Notes: a model not told the origin generated them from the sequence alone. 64,000 nt of DNA from Blepharisma japonicum (GCA_949751835.1 CATKHK010000068.1:124001-188000); one strand, 5' to 3'; shown: positions 1 through 10,834, counted from the stretch's first letter. Numbers and translations: made by a program.

Positions 1-2
1 TC

Positions 3-761
3 CAAAAAATCGAAATCGGAGATAATACCATAATCCAAGACCTCGTAACAATAAGAAGAAATGACGGAAAAACAGACCCAATTGTTATAGGGAAGAATGT
101 ATTTATAGGACCTGGCTGCAAGATTGGCGGATGCACTCTTCATGATCATAGTTTTATTAGCATGGGAAGCACAATTGAAGATGACTGTGTTGTTGAGAGC
201 TATGGATTTCTAGCTGCTGGAGCTGTTCTTGCAAAGGGCTCAAAGGTACCATCTGGACAAGTTTGGGCAGGAAGCCCAGCTCATTTCTTAAGAGAAGTCA
301 CCAATGAAGAAAGAGATGCCATCTATGAGCATATTAACGAAATAAGTCAACTAGCTGATGTTCATCATGAGGAAGCTGAAAAGCCATTCGAAACTGTTTT
401 CTTAGACGATTGGGAAAAAGATCGAAAATTCCACAGAAACCATATAGAAACTTTGCTAGACAAGCTTGAAGAGCTCGACATTTCTTCATACCCTCATGAT
501 GCCCCAGAAGCTGAGTTCATCCACGGCAACCAAAGATGGAACTACAATGAAAGGCAGCAAACTGAAAAGATAAGCACCAGGAACTGGAAACCATTCAATG
601 AAGATGGTGTTGTATTTCCAGATGATTGGAAAGTTTATGGAGAAGACATGGACAGATATGAAAGAGCCAAAAAGGTATTTGATGCCCCTCCTCCAGCTTA
701 TGAAGCTCCAAATGCTCCTTCAATCTCTAAAGACCAAACCCCATGGACTAGAAGATATTAA
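3..761 (+). CDS. Gamma-carbonic-anhydrase-like protein (partial, 5' end missing)
   Basis: The frame is open from the left edge and ends at TAA, so the start lies outside the window. The first ~90 visible residues read as a left-handed beta-helix of hexapeptide repeats, with GGCTLHDHSF, SMGSTIEDD and then AAGAVLAKGSKVPSGQVWAG, the usual closing turns of gamma-class carbonic anhydrases. In plants and protists such proteins form a matrix domain on mitochondrial complex I; that role is inferred from the family. The helix is followed by a charged C-terminal extension of about 150 residues, longer than in bacterial or plant members. No TGA codon or intron is seen in the visible part. The next gene, on the minus strand, ends 29 bp away (convergent). 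Confidence 0.85.
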   Translation, partial: QKIEIGDNTIIQDLVTIRRNDGKTDPIVIGKNVFIGPGCKIGGCTLHDHSFISMGSTIEDDCVVESYGFLAAGAVLAKGSKVPSGQVWAGSPAHFLREVTNEERDAIYEHINEISQLADVHHEEAEKPFETVFLDDWEKDRKFHRNHIETLLDKLEELDISSYPHDAPEAEFIHGNQRWNYNERQQTEKISTRNWKPFNEDGVVFPDDWKVYGEDMDRYERAKKVFDAPPPAYEAPNAPSISKDQTPWTRRY

Positions 762-790
762 ATAATCATATCTTAGTCATAAATTATTTA

Positions 791-1804
791 TTATATGTCA
801 GTCCACTTAATTCGTTTCCCGTCTTTAAACTCCCCTTTTCTTTTAGGCCCATTCATATGTCCTACTTCGCCTTGTCCGTGCTGTTTTCCTGCTTTCCATT
901 GACCCGAGTATACTCTACCATCAGGCCAATAAAAGGTTCCGAAACCTTCTTTTTTATCATTTACATAACACCCTACATATTTTCTTCCGTCTGGCCATTG
1001 GAGTTCTCCTTTTCCATGCATTTTATTGGCTTCCCATTGTCCATCATATACTCTTTGATCAGGCCAATGGTATCTCCCTACCCCAGCAATTTCGTTATTT
1101 TTAAAATTTCCTTCATACCATGCCCCATCTGCAAAATTAAGTTTTCCCTTCCCATTTTTCTTCCCGTTCGAATAATGTCCTTCATATCTTGCTCCATCAG
1201 GCCACATTTCAATTCCGTTCCCATCTTGTTTATCATCTTTTCATTCGCCAACATATTTTGCACCATTCTTATTAGTGTATTCCCCAAATCCATTGATTTT
1301 GTCGTCTTTTCATTCACCTTCATATACATCTTGTTCTACATGTATGAGTCTTCCAAGTCCATGGGCTTTATCATTATATCATTGACCTTCATATTTAGTT
1401 TGGTCTGAGCTTATTTGTGTGCCGATTCCGTGACGCTTCCCATCTTTCATCTGACCAGTGTATTTGGAGTCTCCAATAGCAATTTCGTCGACTCATTCAA
1501 TGCCATCTTCTTCTAATGGAAGAATGATGGCTCCGCGGATTTTTAAAACGCTAGGGTCATCGCTTATTTTTGGCTTGGGAGATTTGAGCTCTTTTCTGGC
1601 GAGGTAGCCTCGGGCTGCTGATTGAAGCACTTTCGGGGAAATTTGTACAGGAGGAGGAGGCTCAGCGTGGAGGATTGGTTTTTCTGTAATATTTATTTCA
1701 ATTTCGTCTATGGCTGGCTCTGAAATGTTTCGTGCTGAAACTTGTCCAGGCTCTTCTTCAGGCTTGGAATCACAATTAAAAAGAAAAGCAGTGCAGTTTC
1801 CCAT
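791..1804 (-). CDS. MORN-repeat protein with acylation signal and IQ-like motif
   Basis: This 337-residue protein is continuous only if TGA is read as Trp; four in-frame TGA codons fall where MORN repeats have Trp (e.g. YEGEW, YVGEW). It begins MGNC, a strong N-myristoylation plus palmitoylation signal. A short region LQSAARGYLARKEL (about residues 73-86) resembles a degenerate IQ calmodulin-binding motif. About nine MORN repeats (pattern YxGxWxxxKxxGxG) fill residues ~110-325. MORN arrays commonly bind membranes or scaffold cytoskeleton; a cortical or ciliary membrane scaffold is likely but inferred. Stop is TAA and there is no intron. The upstream flank is an AT-rich gap of 313 bp that would hold the promoters of this and the divergent gene at 2118. 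Confidence 0.88.
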
Positions 1805-2117
1805 TTAATATTCAAGGAAAATCTGATATATGAAAGGACGTTAAATAAATAAATGGTCTTTTAAAATCGTTTAGAATATGTAGGAATTATTGATGGAGGA
1901 ATTTATAAATGTTTTTTATTTAGTTTTGCATGTTAGTATAGATAAATATTGGCAAAATGCTTAAATAATTGTCTTTTTCTCTATTAAATGCATTTAAAAT
2001 AAATATTTTAAAGCAAAATGTGCCTTATATGATTTTAATCATGAATATCAGCCTAAAAGTTTAAAATTTGTAAAATTGTCAAACAGCCCTTTTTATCTCG
2101 TTTACAAATCTACTATA
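1805..2117. other. AT-rich divergent intergenic gap
   Basis: No gene is seen on either strand. It separates two divergent genes and so must contain both promoters. It consists of A/T runs and short non-coding fragments. The TTG at 2076 extends the right-hand frame but the first ATG is at 2118. Confidence 0.6.
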
Positions 2118-2738
2118 ATGTTTCAAACTCCTCAAGAATCTAAACACAAACCGAAATACAACCTTTCAGAAGCTTCTCAAAAACAGCGAACTTTGTGCAG
2201 AACCATCTTCAAGTCTAAGAGAATTTTAAAAAAACCTTTTTCTAAACGATTTTCATTAGAAGATTTAAGCGAAGTTATCGAAAAAGACCAAACCAAAGCA
2301 GCAACCACTCCAATTTCATCAAAAATAAGCAAAAATAATCCCAGAAGCTCCTTGCCACCTATGAAAAATGTGAATTCAGCACTTACCCAAGTTGGAGAAT
2401 GCAGCAAACTATCCTTTATAAACACACCTCAATTTAAAACATATGGAAAACGAAAAAGAAGCGAAATTGAGACTGTAGAAATAAAAAATGCAAAAAAAGA
2501 ACTCAGACCAGTCACAAAAATCGTAACTGAGCTGTATGACCCGAAGCTAGAAAAGTCTGATTACTATAAATGCTTGAGAGAAGGAGAAGTCAGTAGCGTT
2601 AAGTTGAAGGTTGTGGGCTCAGAAATAGGAATTGATGAAGATTGCTTGACAGATGATGAACAAATTTTAAATTGTAGGCTGCCTTTGTCATCTCAGCTAG
2701 TTGAAGCGATTTTCAATGTAAATGTTGAGGTTCAATAA
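2118..2738 (+). CDS. Hypothetical basic protein
   Basis: I do not recognise this 206-residue protein. The start is taken as the ATG beginning MFQTPQESKH; a longer in-frame reading from TTG at 2076 has no ATG. The N-terminal two thirds is basic and Ser/Lys-rich (KSKRILKKPFSKRFS; YGKRKRSE, a possible nuclear localisation signal). The last ~70 residues are more acidic and look partly folded (TEIVTELYDPKLEKSD-like stretch, then EDCLTDDEQ). No membrane segment, TGA codon or intron is seen. Codon use is clearly coding compared with the flanking AT-rich gaps. A nuclear role is only a guess from the basic clusters. Confidence 0.7.
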   Translation: MFQTPQESKHKPKYNLSEASQKQRTLCRTIFKSKRILKKPFSKRFSLEDLSEVIEKDQTKAATTPISSKISKNNPRSSLPPMKNVNSALTQVGECSKLSFINTPQFKTYGKRKRSEIETVEIKNAKKELRPVTKIVTELYDPKLEKSDYYKCLREGEVSSVKLKVVGSEIGIDEDCLTDDEQILNCRLPLSSQLVEAIFNVNVEVQ

Positions 2739-3267
2739 TCTGGTTAAATGTAATTATTCTATTGTTTTCGTGGAATGCAATAATTTCTTTATTTTTAAAA
2801 GCAGTTTTTCTAATAATCAATTAATTCTTTATAAATAATAATATTATTCTTCTATTTTGATAAAGCTGATATTACTCTTATCTTATTTTTAATTAAAGAT
2901 TGAAGAATTATAGATGCTTCATGTTGGCTAAGATAAAATAAATTCGAAGGATATTTGTTTGAAAAGGAGTTTTATTTAAAAATTTACTCTATTTAAATAG
3001 ACTAAACAATGTAAAAATTTTAAAATCAGTTTCAAAATGCTTAATGAAAATTAAATCTTAAGAAAATATCAATGAATATTAATAGTGTCTAAAATCTGAA
3101 ATTGGTAAATAAATTAAGATTTATCGTCAAGATATCAATGAAAATAGTTCCGAATAATTTTGATTTAGCATAATTTTGTATAAATTATATATTACAAAAC
3201 TTGAGCCCTTAATCCATCTTTGGTTGACATATTTTATCCTTTAGTGATATTAACGAATTAATTGTTA
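2739..3267. other. AT-rich intergenic gap
   Basis: No gene or RNA is recognised in these 529 bp between two plus-strand genes. It has many stops in all frames, poly-A/T tracts and no obvious repeat. It should contain the 3' region of the left gene and the promoter of the right one. Confidence 0.6.
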
Positions 3268-4872
3268 ATGCAGGAAATTAAATTAACTGAAAGTCCAGAA
3301 CGAAATTCAAGAAGATCAGTAACCCCACATAAACGGCTTCTATCTTCTGAAAATTTTTCATCAACTAACACCAGATCAGAGACTCCATCTCGAAAAAGTT
3401 TGGCATCTGAAAGATATCATCAAAGAAGTACAGTTTTTGACGCCACCATTGAGCAATCGTCAATTGACCAAGGATATATGACTCCGACCCATGTAACTAT
3501 AGATTTAAATAGATCTCCTACAAAGCAAAGAATAACTAGGACTTTTTCGTCAACGGTCTTTTTACCTCCAGAACCAGTAGTTTTAACGGTCAGTCCATAT
3601 AAGCCTAAAGACCACAGTGTTCATGATTTATTTGGCAGTGAAGAAATAGAATGGCATTCTAAAAGAAACACAATCCCTGGCTATGAGCCTAATTTTCAGC
3701 CAAAATATAAAGAAATTAATCCAACTGTCACAAAAAACGAAGACATGTATGGAAAAGCTTCAGAATTTTGTATTCCAAAAAGTGAATTGGAAGAAATTCC
3801 TCCCTCAAATTTAACTGCAAAAGATGTGTATATTAAAAGCCATCCTTCTGATAGAGAAATGAGCCCTTCAGCTAGGAAGTCTCTTGATATAGTATCCCAA
3901 GTTTTCCCAAAAGAAAATGAAAGGATTAAGAAAGTGACTATAAAAGAAGAACCCCAAAATAATATAAAATCTATAAAAAGAGAAGAGCCTCCAAAAAATG
4001 CAAATATAAGAGAATATAACTCACTTACACCAAGAATTATGAGATCAGAAAGATTTGAGGAATCACAAAACACTCCATGCAGGGTTAGGCTGATTAAAAG
4101 ACCGCACAAATATGATGAGAACACTGAAATAAATATCCAAAAAACCACAAGAGAAAGTCTTGAAGAGCCAAAAGAAGGAATTAAGCCAATCCAAAAACCG
4201 CAACCAAGCAATGCGCAGTGCCAAGCTATAATCGCAAAAGAGCTCAAAATGAGAGAATTAAATCTCACAAACATTCCTTATGTAAAAGACGAGCATAAAT
4301 TTGAAGATTTTGAGCTTACTGGATTATCTCCAAATACAGATGAAAGAAATATCAGAGACCTATGCAAGGGAGTTCACGTTGTGAATATAACTCCTCGCTA
4401 CAATAATATCACTGGAGAATGCACTGGCTCAGCAATTTTATCACTAAGATACCAGCCTATGTACAAGTCAATTGAAAATCTTCAATTAAATTGTATTGAA
4501 AAAGGCTTGACTTTATCCCCATCCAAAAAAGACGTTGGGAAAAAAAATAATTACACAGAGCTCTCTACAAGGAAATTTTTAGACAATATTTTGAAGCCTG
4601 AAGAAAAAAGAATTATTGATAAATACGCAACGCCAAGGGTGCAAAGACCAGATTTAGTATCTTCAGACGATGTCTATGGAAGTAGCCCAGGCGTTGGAAG
4701 AATCAGCTATTTTACTCCAAAATCTCCTGACAAAATGAGAGCGTCACTGGACTCTTGAAGCAAGGTAAAAAACACCCCTAGTAAAAGCCCAATGCGGTCA
4801 ACATCCAGATTGAGAGCAGCCAATTTCATGAAAAATACCATTTCGTCCTGTAATAAACTGAAAAAGGTGTAA
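3268..4872 (+). CDS. Hypothetical disordered protein with a possible RRM-like segment
   Basis: The 534-residue frame starts at the first ATG (MQEIKLTESP), passes one TGA at 4756-4758 and ends at TAA. Reading TGA as Trp adds 38 basic residues in the same style as the rest. Most of the protein is Ser/Pro/Lys-rich with repeated TP and SP sites (RSVTPHKR, RSETPSRK, YMTPTHV, FTPKSPDK), suggesting phosphoregulation by proline-directed kinases. One segment around residues 345-405 (starting FELTGLSPNTDERNIRDLC) has the strand-helix-strand look of a divergent RRM; this is weak. No family is recognised. It ends 49 bp from the convergent minus-strand gene. Confidence 0.72.
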
Positions 4873-4921
4873 ATAACCTAATAATTAATTATTGCAATTT
4901 TATCTTTAAGCTTTAGATTAG

Positions 4922-5305
4922 CTAAGAGGAATATTTGATCTTGTAGTCTTTTCCACAGTCTGGGTTGTCACTCCAGCATAAGAAGTTGTTATTTCATTCT
5001 CCTCTGATCTTTTTCAGGTCTCTTGCCCATTCAAAATATTCAAAAGGTCTTTCAGCGTGCTTTATTATGGAGGTGCTAAGTTTGCTTGTTCCTTTCTCGG
5101 TTCTATAGTAATTAATGAAAGAAAGCACAGGAGCAATCGCTATTGTTAAGCAAAAGAAAAAGGCAGGGGTGTTTTTCAAAGAATGATCTATCATACGATA
5201 CTTGGTGTATGCGAAATTAAGTCTTCTAAATGGTCCTAATGTGGGCTGCCACTTCATGAGCTCAGAAGTGTCCATACCTCTTGGATCTGGTCTATATTTC
5301 ACCAT
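4922..5305 (-). CDS. Small single-pass membrane protein, possibly a complex I NDUFB4-like subunit
   Basis: The 127-residue frame begins MVKYRPDPRG, passes a TGA at 4994-4996 and ends at TAG. One hydrophobic helix (TPAFFFCLTIAIAPVLSFI, about residues 46-64) is preceded by a basic-aromatic stretch (FRRLNFAYTKYR) and followed by YYRTEKGTSK. This layout (aromatic/Arg segment, one membrane helix, then a charged tail ending near a Phe-Glu-Tyr) resembles mitochondrial NDUFB4/B15, an accessory complex I subunit. The resemblance is by eye and could be chance; the safe description is a small one-span protein. No cleavable signal peptide is apparent. Confidence 0.7.
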
Positions 5306-5739
5306 TTTAAAGTTTATTGAGAAAATTTGAGATATTGTTTAAAATAATTAATGGGTTCATCACTTGTAAATATTATCAGTGTCTAAATTAACCTAAAATA
5401 TATGCAAGTGTTCCTCTATGATCTCTTTGGGCCTATTCTTAATATTTAATTTGCAATGTAGAGATACTGGATTTACTTTTTTAATAATTTTCTTTTAATT
5501 TTTATAGCAAATCTAATAATTCTATTTAGATTAGTCATTTTCAGATATAGAGATTCCTTTGAATAGCGCTGCAAGGGCAGGCCATTCATGCTGGAATTCT
5601 CAAGTCAGTCAACCAACTGAGGAATCTCAGCTTAAATGGTTTGCCTTTGAAGTGTAATTCAGGAGATCTTTCTATGTTAATTAGGCTAATAATGTTTATA
5701 TAAGCACTGATATTTAATAAATTAGTTTACACTTCGATT
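5306..5739. other. Intergenic gap containing the orphan coding-like fragment
   Basis: These 434 bp lie between two minus-strand genes. Apart from the fragment at 5531-5671, the DNA is AT-rich with no recognised gene, RNA or repeat. Confidence 0.6.
5531..5671 (-). pseudogene. Orphan coding-like fragment (46 codons, no start)
   Basis: Within a gap that is otherwise AT-rich, this stretch is clearly richer in G+C and keeps one minus-strand frame open for 46 codons to a TAA, with three TGA codons and one TGG all read as Trp. The residues look protein-like (LSWDSSVGWLTWEF, HEWPALAALFKG). There is no ATG in frame, a TAG lies directly upstream, and no 15-16-nt intron joins it to the coiled-coil gene that ends 69 bp upstream at 5740. 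It may be a decayed gene tail, or a last exon whose connection I cannot see. I do not recognise the family. Confidence 0.35.
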
Positions 5740-7122
5740 CTATATCAAAGTTGAGCTGTTTGGCGGAGGTGTCATAAATTGCACTTGATTTCCTAACGCT
5801 TTTTCTTCTAATTTAGACTTGCTCTCCTGAACTGTTTTTTTCCTTTCATTTTTTGTTTTTGACTTGCATAATTTCGCCACAATAGCATTTACTTTAAGAC
5901 TAGTCCTTGTTGGGACTCTTTTAATATGCAGGAACGTAATAATTTTGCTTAAATCTGGCCTTGGTGTTAAGTCCTCTACATTTGTGCTTCTAAAATAGAG
6001 TTCAGAGTTTTCTGCAGTTAATTCAGAAATTCTTTTTTCTAATTCTTCGCTTCCATCGTAAGCTTGTTTTAATTTAATTACTAAATTCGAATAAGATGCC
6101 ATCACACTTTCATGTTTTATTTTTAACTCATTGTGCTCTTTTTCTAATTTTTGGTATTCAGTGTAGAAATAATCATAGTCAAGCTCAGTCCTTTTAACTT
6201 GTCATTCTAGATCTTTTATAATTTCTTTTTCATTGCTATTAGTCCTTCTAACTTTTTGGACTGTTATTTCCATATCACTTGATTTTTTTACATAAAAGTT
6301 CAGCTCTTCTTCAATTTTTCTAAAATCACTCATTAAATTTGCAGTTTCTTTTTCAGAGTCTTCTTTAGCCTTATTTAAATCAAGTATGGTTTGGTTTAAT
6401 TGGTTAATTAAAGCGTCTTTATCTTCTATTTCTTTCATTAATTTCCCACCTTTGTTTGAGCTCATTTCCTTATTTTGTTCATACTTAATTCTCAGTTCTG
6501 AAAATCCCTCTTCAAGTATCTGATAAAGATAAAAATATGGAATTACTTTCTCGCTATTGGAAATAAGATAGATATTTTTATCATGGAGATGATCTAAAAT
6601 ATAAGTATTGATGTCTTCTTTTTCAATAAAAATTGCCCTATTTAAAAAATCCATAATTATTTTAGCTTCATTTTGATACTTCACTTCATTCCTCAGCAAT
6701 ATTTCAACAGATTTTAATACAGCGTTTACCATTTTAAGAGTTATCTCTTTTCCAGTCTCTTTGTAAAGAGCTTCGATATTAATCATAATATCATTTTTCG
6801 CTCTTTCATTGCTTTTCCTCATATATTCTTCATCATGACTTTCGTCATTATTTCTCAGAGAAATTCGGCTTTCTCTATTTTTTAAGAGAGCCTGCTTTAA
6901 TTCGTCAAAGATAGGCTTTTTCTTAAGAAAATCCATTCTTTCGACAGATTGGCTTCCGTTTAATTTTTTGCGATTTGTCTTTACTCTGCTATCTTTTTTA
7001 CTTATATCTTGTTTCATCTCAGACAAATTAGAAATTCTTCGATTTGTTTCAAAGCCACTCGTTAAGTTATTAGGATTGGCTAAAAGATGAATAGCAGGAA
7101 AATAAAAGTCTTTTGCTTCCAT
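5740..7122 (-). CDS. Coiled-coil protein, possibly TSNAXIP1-like
   Basis: This 460-residue frame is one gene when the TGA at 6202-6204 is read as Trp; the coiled coil runs through that site without a break. Start is taken as the ATG at 7122 (MEAKDFYFPAIHLL); a second ATG at 7017 is possible. A helical, conserved-looking region spans about residues 100-215 (EALYKETGKEITLKMVNAVL and after), then a long coiled coil (~215-375), then LTPRPDLSKIITFL and a basic tail. The TPRPD motif after a coiled coil recalls axonemal TSNAXIP1-type proteins; this is tentative. Only 10 bp separate its ATG from the divergent CFAP97 gene. Confidence 0.78.
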
Positions 7123-7132
7123 AATTGTAAAA

Positions 7133-10100
7133 ATGCATAGGGCAATACCTGTTAGCAACAAGATCCTATCCAAAAAATGGGATGAGCATACCAACAAGGT
7201 GCATCATGATAAACTAAAAAATATAAGGTCCCAAGTGGATTCTAGCTGCCCGGTTACTTTCGGCCAATTAAAAAGAAAACCGAAAAAGGAACAGTTAGTT
7301 GAGGATCGGTATACAGAAATTGAAAGAGAAAATAGAATTTTGCTTGAAAAAATGTCCCAGATCATGCAAGGAAAAGGAAGTAGAAGTGAAAGTAGAAACA
7401 AAAAAAGTTTGAACCAAGAAAAAAGAAGAAGAGATTTGGTGCAAATTACCATTGAAAATCATGCAATGTTGAAAAGATTGCAAGATAAACAGCCTTCTTA
7501 TAATGTCCATAGGTGGGAAGAAGAAAGAAAACAAGTAGAAAAAAGGCTGCTTAATATTTGTGAATATCCATACAGATTGGGAGCCACTGAAGATTTAAGA
7601 GGGATAAGAAAGTTTTCTCAAGATGGCAGAGGTTCTAATATTTCAGCTGGAAGCAGACCTGTTATAAGTGCTAATTCTAGAAAAGGCCCAAGAAAGCTTT
7701 CTCCAATAAACAAAAAAACCCAAAAAACAATTGTTTTCAAAAAAGGAATCAATATTGGAGCACGATACTTTTTAGTAGAAATGCAGGTTGGAAGAGGCTC
7801 AATATGAATTTTCGCTCATGATGTCGAAAATCCTGAAACCTTCAGTTTGGAGCTACCATACAATGAAGCTTTAGAACTGATGGACGGCAAAGAAAATTGG
7901 AATATATTGGCAGCTTCTTTAAGCCTGGAACAAGGAGAACTAGTATTAATTGATACAAGAGATATTGAAGTCCACAGTGGAAGCCAATATATATTCAGAG
8001 AGTTAAGTGGCCAAAAATCATTACAAGAGCTTGGAAATACAGCTCAAGTAAAGCCAAGTAGAACTGAAGAAGAGCTGCCAAAAGAGCAGTCTTCAAGATC
8101 ATCTAACCCTTTTGATAATTCTAAGTCACGATCCTCAAGATCAATAATAAAAGACACTCTTACTGAGGAGTCAAAATCCAATAAAAAAATTTCAAAAGAA
8201 GGCCAAGAATTTGATGGATATAATTCATATTCATCAGAAGAGCAAAATTTCAAGGACGAAAATCAGTTTGGGACTGAAAAAAGTGAAAATCAAGAAAAAT
8301 CGTCAAAAACTGGCTCAAAAATAAAATTTTCAAGGAAAAATTCATCAAGTGATGAAGGGTCACCTGAAGTAGAAGACAAAGAAATAAACACTTCAAGAGG
8401 TCCATTTATATCAGCTGGAGAGCGGTCTATTATAAGAGAAAACAGCAAAGGGCGAAGATTTAATTCAGAGATGAGATATGACCCAGGATGGGACCCTACC
8501 TTTGACGAAAGCAAAGATATGCTTAATAGCCACATTCAGCAAGAATCATTGACATCTAGAGAAGAGGGAAATTCTTCAATACAAAAATCTTATAATGAAG
8601 GAAATGAAAGCGAAGAAGAAGAAGAAGAAGAAAATGAGGGCGAAGAAGAAAATGGCAGTGAAATAGAAGAAAGTGGAGAAATTATGAATGAAAATGAACA
8701 AGAAGAAAGCGGATTTGTAGAGGAAAGTAAATTCAAAGAAAGCAGCAGAATTTCAGAAAGTGGGAAATCATTGAAAAGTAAAACAGAAAATAAGAATGTG
8801 TATTATGATGAGATTGAAAAGGAGTCTGATAAAGGAAGTGATGTGTCTGAAGGAGAAAATGAAGCGGAAATAGCAAAAAAGCTAGATGAACTGAAAAGCT
8901 ATTCTTCAAATAGAAGTTCTAATTATTTGAATAAAAATAGCGAAACACCTTATAAAGAAGAAAATTCTGAGCAAAAAGAAATTGCTGTTGAGCAGCGATC
9001 TATTCAGAATAGATCATCTTCAAGCATTCAGAATAAATCATCTGCAAGCATTCAGAATAAATCATCTGCAAGCATTCAGAATCGATCATCTGCAAGCATT
9101 CACTCTCCACAAGTTATTGATAAAGAATCAATTTTGAAAGACCAAGAACAGCCAAGCTATGAAAATCAGCCTTCAAAGGACCAAAACATCGCAGAGGTAG
9201 CTCCAAGTCAGCCTGAGCACTATTATGAATCAGAATTATCTTCAATTCCACAGCCATCTAACGAAACAGGATTCATGGAAGAAGATAAATCCAATAATCA
9301 GATGATCAGCGCCGAAGGCTATATGGGAGAAAATGAAAACAGCAACGAAGAAGACTCAAATGTATCAAATAGCTCACAACATGATATTAAAATCAAAGAG
9401 CCTTCTAATTTTAGCATTAACCATGAAATAATATCAGAAAGCCCAAGAGAAGCAAACGAAAAATCTCCAGAGCAAAATTTAATTCAATTTAGCGAACATG
9501 ATGTGATACAGCATAAGAGCCCTTTTGAAGATATAAGTTCTATTCAGCAAGAAATGAACCATGAAAGCAGCTCAAACCAAATAATTAGTGGAGAACTCAA
9601 TATGAATGAAGGCGAAAAAGTTTCAGAAAGCCATCATAGCCAAATGGACATTCAAAATGAAAGTAATTTTGAATCTTTCAAAGAAAATGAGCTTCAAATG
9701 GAAAATGAAGCAGAAGCCTTACAAGAAAATGAGCTGCAAATAGAAAAGGAAGAATCCTTAAATGAAAATGAAGCCCAAGAGTTCTTAAAAGAAAGTGAGC
9801 ACCAAGAGGATTTGCAGGCAGAAAATGAGCATGAAAGCATGCAAATGAAAAATGAAGAAATAGCAGAGCCTTCAATTGAGCATCAGAAGAATTCGCAAAT
9901 AGAGCATGAAGAAATAGTAGAACCCCAAATCGAAAAAGAGATAGAAAATGAAGAATTAGCAGAGCCTTCAATCGAGCATCAAGAGAATTTACAAATTGAA
10001 AATGAAGAGCAAGCAGAGCCTTCAGTAGAACACCAGGAGAATTTCCAATTAGAAAATGAAGCGCAAGCAGAGCCTTCAGTAGAGCACCAGGAGAACTATC

Positions 10101-10834
10101 AAATTGAAAATGAAGTTGGATTTGATGCTTTACAAGAAAAATCACATCAGGAGAGTTTCCAAATGGAAAACGAAGTGTATGAGGAGACTTCAAAGCAAAT
10201 TAACCTTATAGAAAATTCAAGAGATTTCGATTCTTCAAAAATAGAAGAGCCCTCAGAAGAGCAGCCGAGCCAAAATGGAAAAATGACCCAACAAGAGCTT
10301 GAGCCTTCTCTACAAAATATTTCTCAAAATGAAGCTAATACAATCAATATACTAGAAGAGCCTAAACCTTACCAAGAGCTAAATGCAAGCTCGCTTAATG
10401 AAACTTTTGAGCGCACTGAGACTACTCCAATCCAAAAAAACCCAGAAACAAACGAATCTGACTTTGAAATCAACGCTGAAGTCAATATGATTGTGGAGAA
10501 CAAAAAGAAATTCGGCTACGTCGATTCTGTGCTCCCTCCAGAGCATCCAAGCCATTTATTAAGTGCCAATGACATGCTAGGGTCCCCTATAAATAGAGAA
10601 GTCGGTATTTCTACTCAACTAATGATGGCTTCAGACTACGAAAACCTCGAAAACATCGCAGAAGAGCCTGAAAACTTATTAGAAGCCCATATAGAGCCTG
10701 AAAACTTATTAGAAGCCCATATGGAACCTGAAAACTTATTAGAAGCCCATAGCCTACATATAGAGCCTGAAAACTTTGAAATTTCAAATGAAGCAATTGC
10801 TGATAAATCCCAAGAGGAAGATAAATTAACCTAA
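7133..10834 (+). CDS. CFAP97-family protein with long acidic repetitive tail
   Basis: The frame is continuous over 1233 residues after reading TGA at 7805-7807 as Trp, and ends at TAA. Residues ~60-145 match the CFAP97/Hemingway (KIAA1430) domain: IERENRILLEKMSQIM, a Ser-Leu-Asn turn, then RRRDLVQITIENHAMLKRL and a PSYNVHRW end. Members are ciliary or flagellar. A second folded-looking block follows at ~200-300. The remaining ~900 residues are acidic, Ser/Glu/Gln/Asn-rich and contain three tandem repeat families. Typical CFAP97 proteins are a few hundred residues, so the tail is the unusual part. Start ATG 7133 lies 10 bp from the opposite gene; the end is 8 bp from LAMTOR2. Confidence 0.85.
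9002..9097 (+). repeat. Four 24-nt tandem units inside the CFAP97 gene
   Basis: Four near-identical 24-nt units encode the 8-residue repeat IQNKSSAS with Lys/Arg and Ala/Ser variants. The middle two units are almost identical in DNA, indicating recent tandem expansion within the coding frame. Confidence 0.9.
9860..10125 (+). repeat. Degenerate 54-nt coding repeats in the CFAP97 acidic tail
   Basis: Several imperfect units of about 54 nt encode an 18-residue pattern AEPSxEHQENxQxENEEx. Units differ by scattered substitutions and one partial copy, so they are older than the 30-nt array further downstream. Boundaries are approximate. Confidence 0.75.
10664..10775 (+). repeat. Three 30-nt tandem units near the CFAP97 C-terminus
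   Basis: Three consecutive 30-nt units (10664-10693, 10694-10723, 10724-10753) encode EPENLLEAHI/M/S and are nearly identical in DNA; a partial fourth copy follows a 9-nt spacer. This is recent in-frame expansion. Confidence 0.9.

Noticed and set aside
857-1408. Long plus-strand frame across the MORN gene
   Set aside because: It is antisense to the MORN repeats; its hydrophobic content comes from the reverse complement of Lys/Glu/Asp-rich codons.
4756-4758. TGA as the true stop of the disordered protein gene
   Set aside because: The frame continues in the same residue style for 38 codons to TAA, and TGA is Trp in all conserved genes here.
9678-10193. Minus-strand frame of 171 codons inside the CFAP97 gene
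   Set aside because: It is the antisense of Glu/Gln-rich repeats, which have few stops on the opposite strand.
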